Assembly: GCA_902779785.1 (NCBI GenBank)
Contig: CACZDC010000010.1
Span: 1 to 64,000 of the forward strand
DNA length: 64,000 nucleotides
Source of the DNA: an uncultured Bacteroidia bacterium
GTDB taxonomy: Bacteria; Bacteroidota; Bacteroidia; Bacteroidales; UBA932
Reading direction: 5' to 3'
The position numbers and the translations under genes are program-made. The notes below the pieces were generated by a model, which saw only the letters and a program-made list of their open reading frames with translations, was not told the DNA's origin and ran no database searches. Below are positions 26,901 to 35,673 of this stretch, in pieces (within the stretch, counting starts at the first letter, position 1; every line of letters begins with the position of its first letter).

Positions 26901-27312
26901 GAAACACGCCTTTCTCGTGGGCTTCCTGGATGGAAGGAACCGCCATTATCACTGATTCTCCATCACACTTGTCTTCAGGATTATATGGATACACTGCCCA
27001 ATAGTCCCCGTCTGTCGCGTTTAGGACATCTCCGCTTCCGACACTCTTGAACACAGCCGTTTCCCTCTCCCCGTCATCTGCAGAAACGTAATCTCCCAGC
27101 GACGTCGCCCCCTTGAAAACGTGGATATGTTCCTCGCCTAGCCAAGAACGCCCTATGCCCTGACTGGCTTTAGTACCGAGGGACTCTGCAAAGCGTGCCG
27201 AAAACTCCTTGCGGATTTCACTTGTGCCTTCCGGCCCATTCTGCTCCGTCCTCTCGCACGCCGCCAAAATGACGGAGGCAAAAGTCAATATTATCAATAG
27301 TTTGCGAGACAT
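23968..27312 (-). CDS. BspA-like leucine-rich-repeat surface lipoprotein with duplicated fimbrillin-like domains
   Basis: Large predicted cell-surface lipoprotein (1114 residues; lipobox FASVILAAC, Cys19). Two similar fimbrillin/Mfa-like domains come first (about 30-275 and 280-530): each has SWLGEEHI or SWIGEESI, ETAVF or ETALF, WAVYPYN or WAIYPYN, and an LRSFPAVA or LRSIPAVA string. A short EF-hand-like segment (DKDGDEELSVGEA, near 565) follows, then roughly fifteen BspA-type LRR_5 repeats (CTGITRLNIQ, CSGIERISFGEG and others) to the end. Likely roles are adhesion or binding of host or polysaccharide ligands; this is family-based inference. No clear promoter was found upstream. Confidence 0.85.
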   Translation of the reverse strand: MSRKLLIILTFASVILAACERTEQNGPEGTSEIRKEFSARFAESLGTKASQGIGRSWLGEEHIHVFKGATSLGDYVSADDGERETAVFKSVGSGDVLNATDGDYWAVYPYNPEDKCDGESVIMAVPSIQEAHEKGVFLRSFPAVAHSKDGESFDFYNVCGGVRFTVASEGIESVVFRNWTEFSLAGNIKLSFGEDGLPEVAMSGGGDNKNYVYIKAPSGGFTPGVEYFAAFVPRNLPLGIYAIVKKGEKEGYLQLDDFISSDRSIIVSLEEIDKDLVFGDPILGEDFYAEFSASFDEPFITENGQTINRSWIGEESISVFQYANTIGEYRSQEEGLRETALFSRVAPMDSKIDARAPFWAIYPYNKDNSSSDGFVSFTLPSQQTAAEESDALRSIPAVAKSDGRRFSFSNLCGAIRFSLKNSGINSVTFRSFKGEPISGRVHLRYDDLSVERGPDLDYVTVTAPGEGFIPGKEYVAYFMPQTFIAGMSVVLSKGEKQANLPLDIDSIRKSLITNTFVLDEGYDFDKPGSNPAEIIVFADERMKAQCVAAFDKDGDEELSVGEAAQVTSIADVFTDNQCSSFDEFRFFTSVSEIPAGCFQNWASLKSISFPEGLRLIAGKAFFGCTSLTRVNIPSLETWAKIRYDFINDFGYSRQYNFWDGGMPFYSSKDGHLFVDGEELTELDITSSFGQISDFAFFNCTGITRLNIQDAAVKIGIFAFNGCDNLSWVNVPSLTDWFSLCQNGFFSTSVTNGFSVTTTYRPAHLMIAGEEVTNLLVPESVSSIPDNAFSNMESLISVSFSGGICTIGNSAFRSCTGLRNLSFNNESVSFGDRAFSGCSGIERISFGEGNVAIGNNSFAECEKLKEISFGGGSVSIKRNAFENCNALTRANIPSVKFICSSINLVSEDASPFYSSKEGHLFINGTELTGLIFPETVSSVNKWAFINCTGITDITLRNGVGISYLDVANCSGLRNVHLDKLETWLELQSGSLFQRSWSFGGHLCLGDEEILDFVVPEGIELIGRNAFDYCKYLKSVTIASSVTEMEEDVFSCTQLEKIVMRPETPPSCTASTASLTGFPTLTFRGVQCPILVPAQSVDLYKSTWPGLANLITANPN

Positions 27313-27396
27313 AATAAAGCCTCCAGATAATAATACTTGATGCTATTTACCCGCAATGATAAAAAAAAAAACTAAAAAAACAAATTTTTAATAAAT

Positions 27397-28935
27397 TTAT
27401 TCTATTATAGTCAGTTCCACGCGACGGTTCTGGGCGCGGCCTTCGTCCGTGGCATTGGTCGCGATGGGACGCAGCTCACCGTAGCCGACATATCTCAGAC
27501 GGGACTTCTCGACACCCTTGGAGACAAAGTATTCATAGACGGCCTTCGCGCGGTTTTCGGAAAGCTTCTGATTGTACTCGTCGCTGCCCCAGTTGTCGGT
27601 ATGGCCGGCGACCTCGACCTTGACGTCCGGATTCTCCAGCAGCCATTTCACCACGTCGTCAAGCTTGGCTTTGGCCTCTTCCTTGATTACGTACTTGTCA
27701 AAGTCAAACATAGTGTTCGAAAGGTCGGCCATAGTCTTCTGGATTTCTTCCGGGACTTCTTCCACCACAGGCTCAGGCTTACTCTCCTCCACGGGCTTTT
27801 TCTCCTTCTTCTTCTTTTCCGCCGGGACGACGCTGTGCTCGTGGACCTTGGAACCCACACCGAAGGCAAGGCGCAGTTTCAGTCCGCCGCCAAGGTTGGT
27901 AAGGCGGGAACAAATGGGGTTCACGCCGTAATTGTTGATCTTGGGAGTAAGCTGCTTGCTGTCCCCTTCCGTAGCCGTAATCTTGATATTCTCAAATTGT
28001 TTCTCCAGCATAGAGCCCTGCGAGAAGGACCACTCCTCCGTATCCGCATCCAGCCTGACAAGCAGATCCTTGCGAGCGGACTGAATCATAGAGAGAATGC
28101 CGTAATCGAAGTAAAGACCGGTGTACAGGGCAAGCTTCGGAGCAAGCCTCCAACGGAAGCCGAGTTCGCCGGAGGCCAGGACATTGAAACGGCCGGGCAT
28201 AAACTTGCCCTCGTCTGAATAATCCCGCCTTTCCGTCTGATAGGCCAGCTGCCCCATATAGACACGCCGTGAGGCATAATCGTCCGCGCTCATATTCGAA
28301 CCGAAGATCGGCCTCTGGAAAGTTAATGCTTCCTCATCCCCCACCATTTCCATACCAAATTTTCCATCGGGATTACCATCAGGGAACTCAGTGAGCCAGC
28401 CATCTACGCTGCGCTTGTACGAACCCGTGACATTGAAGAGGAAACGGGCTCCGAGCGCGGCATAGAAATGATTGGTACCCAAGGCATTGACCGGAGTAAT
28501 GAATTCCAGCATCAGGGGGATCTGGATGGAATAGAGCGTCTGCGTCTCCTTAAGCGTAATCAAGTCTTTCGAAATTTCGGACACCCCGTTCTGGTTGGAA
28601 ATATTTGTCCAGAAAAGGCCATAAAGAGTGCCACCTTCCATCTTGTAGAACTCCCAGGGATTTTTCGAGGCGGAAAACTCGCCGCGGTAAAGGGCGAATT
28701 CAGCCCCGGTGCGAAGCCCGAACTTCGGGGCGAAGAACCAGGTGTAACCGATACCGGCGCCACCGCCGGGCTTGAGGGGATAAGTGACATTGCTCCCGGC
28801 AAAATCCGGATTGAGTTTGTAACTCAGCTGAGATACTCCGCCGAAGGCGTCGATGGTGAATTCGTGCTTGGGAAGCTGCGCAAAAGCAGTCACGGAAAGC
28901 ATTGCCAGAAGGCTCAGGGCGAACAGTTTTTTCAT
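27397..28935 (-). CDS. OmpA family outer-membrane protein
   Basis: Outer-membrane barrel with a C-terminal peptidoglycan-binding OmpA domain. The 512-residue protein has a signal peptide (MKKLFALSLLAMLSVTAFAQ), a long barrel region to about 350, a Lys/Glu/Pro linker (KKKKEKKPVEESKPEP) and the OmpA domain with VEVAGHTDNWGSDEYNQ and LSENRAKAVYEYF, ending RRVELTIIE. The ATG at 28935 follows its own promoter; a longer frame into the terminator region is rejected. Separated from rpsC by a terminator, so it is transcribed alone. Confidence 0.93.
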   Translation of the reverse strand: MKKLFALSLLAMLSVTAFAQLPKHEFTIDAFGGVSQLSYKLNPDFAGSNVTYPLKPGGGAGIGYTWFFAPKFGLRTGAEFALYRGEFSASKNPWEFYKMEGGTLYGLFWTNISNQNGVSEISKDLITLKETQTLYSIQIPLMLEFITPVNALGTNHFYAALGARFLFNVTGSYKRSVDGWLTEFPDGNPDGKFGMEMVGDEEALTFQRPIFGSNMSADDYASRRVYMGQLAYQTERRDYSDEGKFMPGRFNVLASGELGFRWRLAPKLALYTGLYFDYGILSMIQSARKDLLVRLDADTEEWSFSQGSMLEKQFENIKITATEGDSKQLTPKINNYGVNPICSRLTNLGGGLKLRLAFGVGSKVHEHSVVPAEKKKKEKKPVEESKPEPVVEEVPEEIQKTMADLSNTMFDFDKYVIKEEAKAKLDDVVKWLLENPDVKVEVAGHTDNWGSDEYNQKLSENRAKAVYEYFVSKGVEKSRLRYVGYGELRPIATNATDEGRAQNRRVELTIIE

Positions 28936-28955
28936 ATCTGTCTGAATTAGTTCCA

Positions 28956-28987
28956 CAAATATAATAAAAAAAGGAGGGCATCCAAAA
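28956..28987 (-). promoter_or_regulatory. ompA-type gene promoter embedded in the ribosomal operon terminator
   Basis: TATATTTG (28956-28963) and TTTTG (28983-28987) lie 19 nt apart on the minus strand. The -33 element falls in the loop of the terminator hairpin at 28966-29002. Confidence 0.7.
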
Positions 28988-29002
28988 ATTTGGAAGCCCT
29001 CC
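28966..29002 (-). terminator. Rho-independent terminator of the L3-S3 ribosomal operon
   Basis: GGAGGGCTTCCA and TGGATGCCCTCC form a stem around an A/T loop and are followed by seven T residues on the minus strand, 20 nt after the rpsC stop. Confidence 0.92.
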
Positions 29003-29021
29003 AAGTCAAATAGCACTACGC

Positions 29022-29783
29022 TTAGCGACGCTCTCCGCGGTCTGCTCCACCACGGCGTGCACCGCCACGGCGTCCGCCACGCTCGCCGCGTCCGCCGTCA
29101 CGACGGCCGGCTGCGGGAGCAGCGCTGGATGCGAAACCGGCGTTCGGACTGAGGTCCTGCTTGCCGTATTTCTCACCGTTGCAGATCCAGACTTTGATAC
29201 CCATAGTACCCATCTGAGTGTGTGCCACGGCCAGAGCATAATCGATGTCAGCACGGAAGGTGTGGAGCGGAGTCCTGCCTTCCTTGAACATCTCGCTGCG
29301 GGCGATTTCAGCACCGCCTACGCGGCCGCTGATCTGGACCTTGATGCCCTCGGCACCGACACGGATGGCGGTGGCGATGGCCATCTTGATGGCGCGGCGG
29401 TAGCTCACGCGACCCTCGATCTGACGGGCGATGCTGTCAGCGACGATGGTGGCGTCGACTTCCGGACGCTTCACTTCGAAGATGTTGATCTGGACATCCT
29501 TGTTGGTAACCTTCTTGAGCTCTTCCTTAAGCTTGTCGACCTCCTGGCCGCCCTTTCCGATGATGACACCGGGACGTGCGGCGTGAATGGTGACGGTGAT
29601 GAGCTTGAGGGTGCGCTCAATGATGATGCGGGAGAGGCTGGCCTTGGAGAGACGGTTCGACAAATACTTGCGAATCTCGTAATCCTCGGCGATTTTCTCT
29701 GCATAATTACCACCTACCCAGTTGGAGTCCCAACCACGGGTGATACCGATACGGTTGCTGATTGGATTGGTTTTCTGTCCCAT
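29022..29783 (-). CDS. rpsC: Ribosomal protein S3
   Basis: Small-subunit protein at the mRNA entry site. The 253-residue product contains the KH-domain string [20 protein letters not shown] and the C-terminal domain [13 protein letters not shown]. The last 35 residues form an Arg/Gly/Asp tail ([24 protein letters not shown]), richer in RGG than the Asn/Gly tails of relatives. It is followed by a terminator rather than by rplP, the normal next gene. Confidence 0.97.
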   Translation of the reverse strand: MGQKTNPISNRIGITRGWDSNWVGGNYAEKIAEDYEIRKYLSNRLSKASLSRIIIERTLKLITVTIHAARPGVIIGKGGQEVDKLKEELKKVTNKDVQINIFEVKRPEVDATIVADSIARQIEGRVSYRRAIKMAIATAIRVGAEGIKVQISGRVGGAEIARSEMFKEGRTPLHTFRADIDYALAVAHTQMGTMGIKVWICNGEKYGKQDLSPNAGFASSAAPAAGRRDGGRGERGGRRGGARRGGADRGERR

Positions 29784-29786
29784 AGT

Positions 29787-30197
29787 TTATTCCTCCACCG
29801 GTTTAACATCAAGGATGATGGTGACGTGGTTGGAACGCTTGCGGATGCGTCCGGCACGGCCCTGAGGGCAGGGACGGATACGCTTCAGCGTGCGGCCTTC
29901 GTCGACCATAATGGTCTTGACGATGACATTGCCCTTTTCGAGCTGCTCGCTCTTGTCCTGATTCTTGGCTTCCCAGTTCGCGATAGCGCTGCGGAGCAGC
30001 TTCTCGAGACGGATGGAAGCTTCCTTCTTGGAGAAGTGGAGAAGGTCGAGGGCGTGGTTGACTTCCTCACCGCGCACGGTGTCAGCGACAAGGCGCATCT
30101 TCCGGGGAGAAGTGGGGACGTCCTTCAATTTGGCGATAGCGGTCTGTTTCTTGGCTTCTTTCAGGCGATCGGCCATCAGTTTTTTTCTCTTTCCCAT
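29787..30197 (-). CDS. rplV: Ribosomal protein L22
   Basis: Large-subunit protein lining the exit tunnel. The 136-residue product has [21 protein letters not shown] at the start and the beta-hairpin [20 protein letters not shown] near the end. A charged N-terminal extension ([18 protein letters not shown]) is present. Gap of 3 nt to rpsC. Confidence 0.96.
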   Translation of the reverse strand: MGKRKKLMADRLKEAKKQTAIAKLKDVPTSPRKMRLVADTVRGEEVNHALDLLHFSKKEASIRLEKLLRSAIANWEAKNQDKSEQLEKGNVIVKTIMVDEGRTLKRIRPCPQGRAGRIRKRSNHVTIILDVKPVEE

Positions 30198-30216
30198 AAT
30201 GTCAATACTTTAAACA

Positions 30217-30489
30217 TTACTTCTTATTGTTGCCTGCGTGGCCTCTGAAAGTTCTCGTGGGAGCGAATTCTCCGAGCTTGTGACCGACCATATTCTCAGT
30301 AATATAAACCGGAATGAACTTGTTGCCGTTGTGGACGGCGACAGTGTGGCCGACAAAGTCAGGGGAAATCATACTGGCACGGGACCAAGTCTTGACAACC
30401 TCTTTCTTCTTGCTACCTTCATTCATAGCAAGAATCCTGTTCTCCAGGGCTTCCTGGATATACGGTCCTTTTTTAAGTGAACGACTCAT
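30217..30489 (-). CDS. rpsS: Ribosomal protein S19
   Basis: Small-subunit head protein that contacts S13. The 90-residue product has [12 protein letters not shown] at the start and [37 protein letters not shown] as in the family. Standard position between rplB and rplV. Confidence 0.97.
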   Translation of the reverse strand: MSRSLKKGPYIQEALENRILAMNEGSKKKEVVKTWSRASMISPDFVGHTVAVHNGNKFIPVYITENMVGHKLGEFAPTRTFRGHAGNNKK

Positions 30490-30508
30490 AATCTGTCAGT
30501 TTATTCCG

Positions 30509-31333
30509 TTATTTCTTACGTCTTTCAATGATGAACTTGTTGGACACCGCTTTCGGGTTGCGGGTCTTGTAACCCTTGGCGGGCAGACCCTTACGGGAAC
30601 GCGGATGACCACCGGAGGCGCGGCCTTCACCACCACCCATCGGGTGATCGTGAGGGTTCATAACGACACCACGGTTGTGAGGACGGCGGCCGAGGTGACG
30701 GCTGCGGCCTGCTTTACCGTAGGACTCCAGATTATGTTCGGGATTGGACACGGTACCGATGCTGGCGCGGCAGGTGACGGGCACCATACGGGTCTCGCCC
30801 GAAGGGAGGCGCAGGATGGCGTACTTGCCTTCGCGGGCTGCGAGCTGGGCGAAAGTACCGGCGCTGCGGGCCATAACGGCACCCTGGCCGGGACGGAGCT
30901 CGATCGCATAGACGAGGGTACCGACGGGAATCGCTGAGAGCGGGAGGCAGTTGCCGAGTTCGGGAGCTGCCTGAGGGCCGGATTCTACGGTCTGGCCGAC
31001 TTTCAGTCCGTTCGGAGCGAGAATGTAGCTCTTCAGACCGTCTTCATACTGGATGAGGGCGATGCGGGCGCTGCGGTTAGGATCGTACTCGATGGTGAGC
31101 ACGGTGGCCTTGATGTCGTCACGGACACGGAGGAAGTCGATGATACGGTACATCCTCTTGTGGCCGCCGCCACGGTAACGGACGGTCATCTGACCGGTGT
31201 TGTTACGTCCGCCGCTGGATTTCAGGGGCTCGAGGAGCTTCTTGTAGGGCTTCTTCGCAGTGATCTCGGAGAAGTCGCTGATAGCTTTGTTACGCTGACC
31301 GGGGGTTACCGGCTTGTATTTCTTGATTGCCAT
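30509..31333 (-). CDS. rplB: Ribosomal protein L2
   Basis: Large-subunit protein needed for subunit joining and the peptidyl-transferase centre. The 274-residue product has the family start [33 protein letters not shown] and the C-terminal [19 protein letters not shown] loop with the conserved His. Confidence 0.98.
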   Translation of the reverse strand: MAIKKYKPVTPGQRNKAISDFSEITAKKPYKKLLEPLKSSGGRNNTGQMTVRYRGGGHKRMYRIIDFLRVRDDIKATVLTIEYDPNRSARIALIQYEDGLKSYILAPNGLKVGQTVESGPQAAPELGNCLPLSAIPVGTLVYAIELRPGQGAVMARSAGTFAQLAAREGKYAILRLPSGETRMVPVTCRASIGTVSNPEHNLESYGKAGRSRHLGRRPHNRGVVMNPHDHPMGGGEGRASGGHPRSRKGLPAKGYKTRNPKAVSNKFIIERRKK

Positions 31334-31346
31334 AGCTTATTCCTCC

Positions 31347-31637
31347 TTAAACGTTAGCGTAGAAGTCAATCTTGTCCTCACCTGCGAGAGCGACGTATGC
31401 CTTCTTGAAATGATTGGTGCGGCCTTTGAGCAGCCCGGACTTGGTGTAGCGCTGTTTGCGCTTGCCGTGATAGTTCAGGGTGTTGACCTCGGCGACAGTG
31501 ACGCCGTACATCTGCTCGACGGCAGCCTTGATCTGAAGTTTGTTGGCCTTACGGTCAACGATGAAACCGTAGACGTTCAGTTTTTCGCCCTGAGCAGTCA
31601 TTTTCTCGGTTACGATAGGCTTAATTAAAATTCCCAT
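31347..31637 (-). CDS. rplW: Ribosomal protein L23
   Basis: Large-subunit protein at the tunnel exit, docking site for trigger factor and SRP. The 96-residue product has IKPIVTEKMTAQGEKLNVYG and RKANKLQIKAAVEQMYGV. Standard position between rplD and rplB. Confidence 0.97.
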   Translation of the reverse strand: MGILIKPIVTEKMTAQGEKLNVYGFIVDRKANKLQIKAAVEQMYGVTVAEVNTLNYHGKRKQRYTKSGLLKGRTNHFKKAYVALAGEDKIDFYANV

Positions 31638-31651
31638 AGCGTTGATCTCCT

Positions 31652-32278
31652 TTACTTTACGCGCGCGCTGAGAATATCCTGGACACCGTCCACGAGAACG
31701 AGCATATGCGCGTCCATAATAGCGTAGGTGTTAATCTCGTCAACGCTGATGACCTTCACCTGAGGAAGGTTGCGGGATGAAAGAAAAATGTTCGCGGAAT
31801 TCTCCGGAAGGACGAAGAGGATCTTGCGGTCGCCAGCCTTGATGTTGCTGAGGATCGAAAGGAATTCCTTGGTCTTGGGAGCTTCCATAGTGAAGGGCTC
31901 TACGAGCACGATCTTCTCCTCTGCGGCCTTGTAGGACAGGGCGGAGACGCGGGCGAGCTGCTTCACTTTCTTGTTGAGCTTAAAGCGGTAATCGCGCGGC
32001 TTGGGACCGAAGACATTGCCGCCGCCGACGAAGATACCGGCCTTGAGGGAACCGTGGCGTGCACCGCCGCCGCCCTTCTGACGACCGAGTTTCTTGGTGG
32101 AATAGGCAACCTCGCTGCGATCCTTGGTCTTGGCAGTACCCTGGCGCTGGTTGGCCATATACTGCATAACGTCGAGATAGATAGCGTGATCGTTCGGAGT
32201 TACGCCGAAAACTTTCTCGTCGAGAACTACATTCTTACCGGAGAGGGTTCCGTCAATCTTGTAAACATTCAGTTCCAT
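31652..32278 (-). CDS. rplD: Ribosomal protein L4
   Basis: Large-subunit protein whose loop reaches the exit tunnel; in enterobacteria it also represses its own operon. The 208-residue product has the loop motif GRQKGGGGARHGSLKAGIF and the C-terminal fold NLPQVKVISVDEINTYAIM. Gap of 3 nt to rplC. Confidence 0.97.
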   Translation of the reverse strand: MELNVYKIDGTLSGKNVVLDEKVFGVTPNDHAIYLDVMQYMANQRQGTAKTKDRSEVAYSTKKLGRQKGGGGARHGSLKAGIFVGGGNVFGPKPRDYRFKLNKKVKQLARVSALSYKAAEEKIVLVEPFTMEAPKTKEFLSILSNIKAGDRKILFVLPENSANIFLSSRNLPQVKVISVDEINTYAIMDAHMLVLVDGVQDILSARVK

Positions 32279-32281
32279 AAC

Positions 32282-32905
32282 TTAGTCCTCCAGAATTAAA
32301 TAAGAACCCTTGGCTCCGGGAACAGAGCCTTTGACGATGATGAGATTGTTCTCAGGGATGAGCTTCAGGACCTCGAGGTTGAAGACCTTTACGCGCTCTG
32401 CACCCATATGGCCAGCCATACGCATTCCGGGGAATACGCGTGAAGGCCAGGAAGATGCGCCCATTGAACCAGGGTGACGGAGACGGTTGTGCTGACCGTG
32501 GGTCTTGCCACCGACACCGGCGAATCCGTGACGCTTTACGACGCCCTGGAATCCCTTACCCTTAGAAGTGCCGACCACGTCGATGAACTTGACATCGGTG
32601 AAGACGTCAGCCACGGTAAGCGTGTCGCCGAGCTTGAGCTCGCCCTGGAAGTCGGCCGGGAATTCGGCCAGTTTCTTCTTGGGAGTCACGCCTGCCTTTG
32701 CGAAGTGGCCCTGCAGAGCCTTGCTGGTGTGCTTTTCTTTTTTCTCGTCATAGGCAAGCTGGACGGCCTCATAACCATCGGTTTCGACCGTACGAACCTG
32801 CGTGACAACACACGGACCAGCCTCAATGACGGTGCACGGGATATTCTTCCCGTCGGCACCGAAGACGGAAATCATTCCGACTTTTTTTCCAATTAAACCA
32901 GGCAT
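32282..32905 (-). CDS. rplC: Ribosomal protein L3
   Basis: Large-subunit assembly protein. The 207-residue product has [15 protein letters not shown], the loop [20 protein letters not shown] and [18 protein letters not shown]. It is the first gene of the cluster here: the usual upstream rpsJ is missing and a promoter lies directly in front. Confidence 0.98.
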   Translation of the reverse strand: MPGLIGKKVGMISVFGADGKNIPCTVIEAGPCVVTQVRTVETDGYEAVQLAYDEKKEKHTSKALQGHFAKAGVTPKKKLAEFPADFQGELKLGDTLTVADVFTDVKFIDVVGTSKGKGFQGVVKRHGFAGVGGKTHGQHNRLRHPGSMGASSWPSRVFPGMRMAGHMGAERVKVFNLEVLKLIPENNLIIVKGSVPGAKGSYLILED

Positions 32906-32941
32906 TGGTGTTAGTTAATTAATTGTTTATAAATACTTTAG

Positions 32942-32975
32942 CCGCCAAAAGAAGGCGTGTAGCCCACTTTTGCGG
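32942..32975 (-). promoter_or_regulatory. 5'-terminal leader hairpin of the ribosomal operon
   Basis: On the minus strand CCGCAAAAG and CTTTTGGCGG pair with one bulge around a loop of about 15 nt. The predicted start of transcription (around 32973) would put this stem-loop at the very 5' end of the message, 36 nt before rplC. A regulatory or stabilising role is inferred. Confidence 0.5.
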
Positions 32976-32979
32976 ACCG

Positions 32980-33012
32980 CAAAGATACGGATAATTATTT
33001 GAAAATCCAAAA
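32980..33012 (-). promoter_or_regulatory. Promoter of the rplC-rpsC operon
   Basis: TTTTG (33008-33012) and TATCTTTG (32980-32987) on the minus strand are 20 nt apart, an excellent match to the Bacteroidota consensus, located immediately after the ubiE stop. Confidence 0.8.
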
Positions 33013-33013
33013 G

Positions 33014-33712
33014 TTATGAACAGCTTTTTTCACCGACAAAGAGTCGGCAGAGGCCAAGGGAAAGGCTGCGGTGGCTGACATTCACGAAACCAGCTCTCGC
33101 GAGCATATCCATAAACTCCTCCGGCGGAGGGAAAGCGTGGACCGAAGCGGGGAGGTAGCGGTAGGCCGCCTCGTCGCCGGAAATCTTCCCTCCTATCCAG
33201 GGCAGGATATGCAAAAAATACAGGTCGTAAAAGAAGCGTATCACCCGGTTTCGCGGAACGGAAAGTTCAAGGATGACCACTTTCCCGCCCGGAGAAAGCA
33301 CGCGGAAGAATTCGCGGAGCCCCTTGTCCTTGTCCGTAAAATTGCGGATCCCGAACTCGCAGCAGACCCTGTCAAAACTCCCATCTTCAAACGGAAGCGC
33401 CTGTCCGTCTGCGACTTGCAACTCAATCCTGTCCTCAACCCCCTCTTTCCGGGCCTTGTCCATAACGAGAGCCATCATTCCTTCGCTGATATCCACCCCG
33501 ACGACCTTCGAGCCCTCGGCGGCAGCCTTTGCGGCCGCTATGGTGCTGTCCCCAGTCCCGCAGGCCACGTCCAGGATGCGCTGCGGCGTGCCATCGACTA
33601 TCTCCCGGATGGAAATGCGGCGCCAGCGGCGGTCCACATTCATAGACATAAGATGGTTGAGCCGGTCATAGGACGGGGCTATTCTGTCGAACATTCTGCG
33701 CGTATCGCTCAT
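33014..33712 (-). CDS. ubiE: Demethylmenaquinone methyltransferase
   Basis: UbiE/MenG class I methyltransferase for the last step of menaquinone synthesis. The 232-residue product has the family start [21 protein letters not shown] motif [27 protein letters not shown] and the C-terminal [15 protein letters not shown]. Overlaps yidD by 4 nt; last gene of its operon. Confidence 0.95.
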   Translation of the reverse strand: MSDTRRMFDRIAPSYDRLNHLMSMNVDRRWRRISIREIVDGTPQRILDVACGTGDSTIAAAKAAAEGSKVVGVDISEGMMALVMDKARKEGVEDRIELQVADGQALPFEDGSFDRVCCEFGIRNFTDKDKGLREFFRVLSPGGKVVILELSVPRNRVIRFFYDLYFLHILPWIGGKISGDEAAYRYLPASVHAFPPPEEFMDMLARAGFVNVSHRSLSLGLCRLFVGEKSCS

Positions 33713-33942
33713 GGCACGGGATCATAGCCGCTGCCGCCCCAGGGATGGCAGCGAAGTATTCGCCTGAGCGCAAGCCAGCCCCCCTTGAAGAGCCCGTGCT
33801 TGCGCAGGGCCTCCAGGGCGTACTGCGAACAGGTCGGGGTAAAGCGGCAGGATGGCGGAGTGAATGGGCTGATACAGAGCTGATAGAACTTTATCAGCAC
33901 TACCAGAGGGAAAATCAGTATCTTTTTCACCGTCTCCTTCAT
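33709..33942 (-). CDS. yidD: Membrane protein insertion efficiency factor
   Basis: YidD family protein of 77 residues that aids YidC-dependent membrane insertion. The hallmark [18 protein letters not shown] and [16 protein letters not shown] blocks are intact. Lies between rnpA and ubiE with 4-nt overlaps on both sides; the rnpA-yidD pairing is common in bacteria. Confidence 0.96.
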   Translation of the reverse strand: MKETVKKILIFPLVVLIKFYQLCISPFTPPSCRFTPTCSQYALEALRKHGLFKGGWLALRRILRCHPWGGSGYDPVP

Positions 33943-34286
33943 TGCTCCCCTATTCGTCCAAGCAGGGTTTCAACGTCGGCGGAAATGGTCTCAAAGGGGA
34001 GGATCTCCCTGGAGGAATAGACCATCATTATGTCGAATCCGGGAGAGAGCAGTCCCTTCCGGAGACGATAGGCCTCGCGGATGCGCCGTTTCAGGAGATT
34101 GCGCTTGACAGCCCGCTTGAAAAAACGTTTCGGCACGGAAACCAGAATCCGGTTGTAATCCAGGGAGTTCGGCATAAAACGGCAACGGAGACAGCCGGCG
34201 CCGCTCCGTTCCCCCCTTTCCATCAGTGCCGCGACTTCGGAAAAGCCGCACAGACGTTCAGACTTCGGAAGTCTCGCGTCCATCAT
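33939..34286 (-). CDS. rnpA: Ribonuclease P protein component
   Basis: Protein subunit of RNase P, which trims tRNA 5' leaders. The 115-residue product has the RNR-type signature in [19 protein letters not shown] and FKRAVKR. It overlaps hemD by 4 nt rather than following rpmH as in many bacteria. Confidence 0.93.
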   Translation of the reverse strand: MMDARLPKSERLCGFSEVAALMERGERSGAGCLRCRFMPNSLDYNRILVSVPKRFFKRAVKRNLLKRRIREAYRLRKGLLSPGFDIMMVYSSREILPFETISADVETLLGRIGEQ

Positions 34287-35032
34287 TCAAGCCCCTGAAG
34301 AAAAAGCTCTATGGCGCGGGACGCGGAGGGAGCCTCCGGAGTCGGCGCCTGCATATCGATTCTGAGACCGGCGCTCTCCATAGCCTTGACGATGGAACGG
34401 CCGTAAGAGATCAGGTACTGGTCCCCCTGGACATAATCCGGGAAATTCTCCTGCAGGGACTTGATGTCGGCAGGGTTGTACAGGACCATAAGGTCATAAT
34501 CCGAAAGCTTGAGGTCCTTGAGGTCCTGGCTCACGGATTTCACGAAAACACCTGTCGTATAGTCCAGTTTCTGGGCATCGAAAAGACGGGTGAGAGACTC
34601 GTTATTGGACGAATCGGAAGTCGCGATAAGGAACTTCTCTCCCTTGTGCTTGGGGCCGATGAGGGCTACCACGCTGTCAGGGGTGCCCGTACCGAAGAAA
34701 ATTTTCCTCTTGCGATAGACGATGTGCTTCTGGAGATACATCGCGACGGCTTCCGTGGTGCAGAAATACTTCATCGTCTCGGGAATCTTCACACGAAGTT
34801 CCTCGGCCAGAGAGAAATAAGCGTCTATGGCGTGACGGGAGGAGAATACAAGTGCCGTATAATCCAGGAAATTGATTCTCTGGGCACGGAACTCACGGGA
34901 TGTCAGGGGTTCTATCAGGAAAAAGGGGCGGAATACCAGTTCCGCGCCGAACTTGCTTGAAATGGCCTGATAAGGAGTGAGGACTCTTGGAGTACTCTGG
35001 GAAATCAGTATTTTCTTGACCTTCTTTTGCAT
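34283..35032 (-). CDS. hemD: Uroporphyrinogen-III synthase
   Basis: HemD-like protein (249 residues) that closes and inverts ring D of the tetrapyrrole. Family similarity is weak by nature; supporting strings are FSSRHAIDAYFSLAEEL, TSDSSNNESLTRLFDAQ and LMVLYNPADIKSL. The position after a DUF4271 gene is the usual Bacteroidota arrangement. Gap of 11 nt to that gene. Confidence 0.85.
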   Translation of the reverse strand: MQKKVKKILISQSTPRVLTPYQAISSKFGAELVFRPFFLIEPLTSREFRAQRINFLDYTALVFSSRHAIDAYFSLAEELRVKIPETMKYFCTTEAVAMYLQKHIVYRKRKIFFGTGTPDSVVALIGPKHKGEKFLIATSDSSNNESLTRLFDAQKLDYTTGVFVKSVSQDLKDLKLSDYDLMVLYNPADIKSLQENFPDYVQGDQYLISYGRSIVKAMESAGLRIDMQAPTPEAPSASRAIELFLQGLE

Positions 35033-35043
35033 ATCTACACTCT

Positions 35044-35673
35044 CTACAAAAAAACCGCCGAGGCCACCAATAGGCCGCTTGGCAGAAATTCAAGGGCGCA
35101 AAGGTACAAAAAAGTTGTCAAAGTAGAGCAAGAACTTGATAAAATTTGCGAACGGCGGAAAAGATAAAGTACGTAAAGCACAGTTATTTCCACGATAATC
35201 ACCCATCTGAAAGTCAAGGAATTTGCCTTGAACACACTCAGCAGCCCGACAGTCGGAAGGATGAGGATCATCATCAGGATGAAATAGGTGAAACCGGCCC
35301 TGTATGCGTCCATAAAACTGTCGAAGCGGCGGCGCGGCCTGGCCCAGAGCGTCAGCAGGAAGCGCAGCACGAAATATGCCGCCAGCACCGCCGCCGTCGT
35401 CCAGAATGCCGGATCCGGAGCCATAGACTCAATGAAGCCGGGAGAATATATATCGTAATGATAGACGATCAGAATGAAGGGAATCAGAAAGATGAAAGCG
35501 ACGATATCCCTGTCACGGCGCACTCTGACGCTGTTTTCCAGAGCCGTGCTCCCACGTGCGCGGAAAACACTGTCTGCGAGGTAGGGCAGGATGTGGAGGA
35601 AGTTCTGCAGGAAGAGCAGGAACAAGAGCAGGAAGACCACCACCAATATTCTACCGGTCAGGGACATATTCAA
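35044..35673 (-). CDS. DUF4271 membrane protein
   Basis: Integral membrane protein of 209 residues with about six helices, matching DUF4271, a Bacteroidota family of unknown function that regularly precedes hemD. The ATG overlaps the stop of the SUI1-like gene by 4 nt. Confidence 0.75.
   Translation of the reverse strand: MNMSLTGRILVVVFLLLFLLFLQNFLHILPYLADSVFRARGSTALENSVRVRRDRDIVAFIFLIPFILIVYHYDIYSPGFIESMAPDPAFWTTAAVLAAYFVLRFLLTLWARPRRRFDSFMDAYRAGFTYFILMMILILPTVGLLSVFKANSLTFRWVIIVEITVLYVLYLFRRSQILSSSCSTLTTFLYLCALEFLPSGLLVASAVFL

Noticed and set aside
29220..30248. A 342-residue plus-strand frame opposite rpsC-rplV
   Set aside because: Antisense shadow of ribosomal protein genes.
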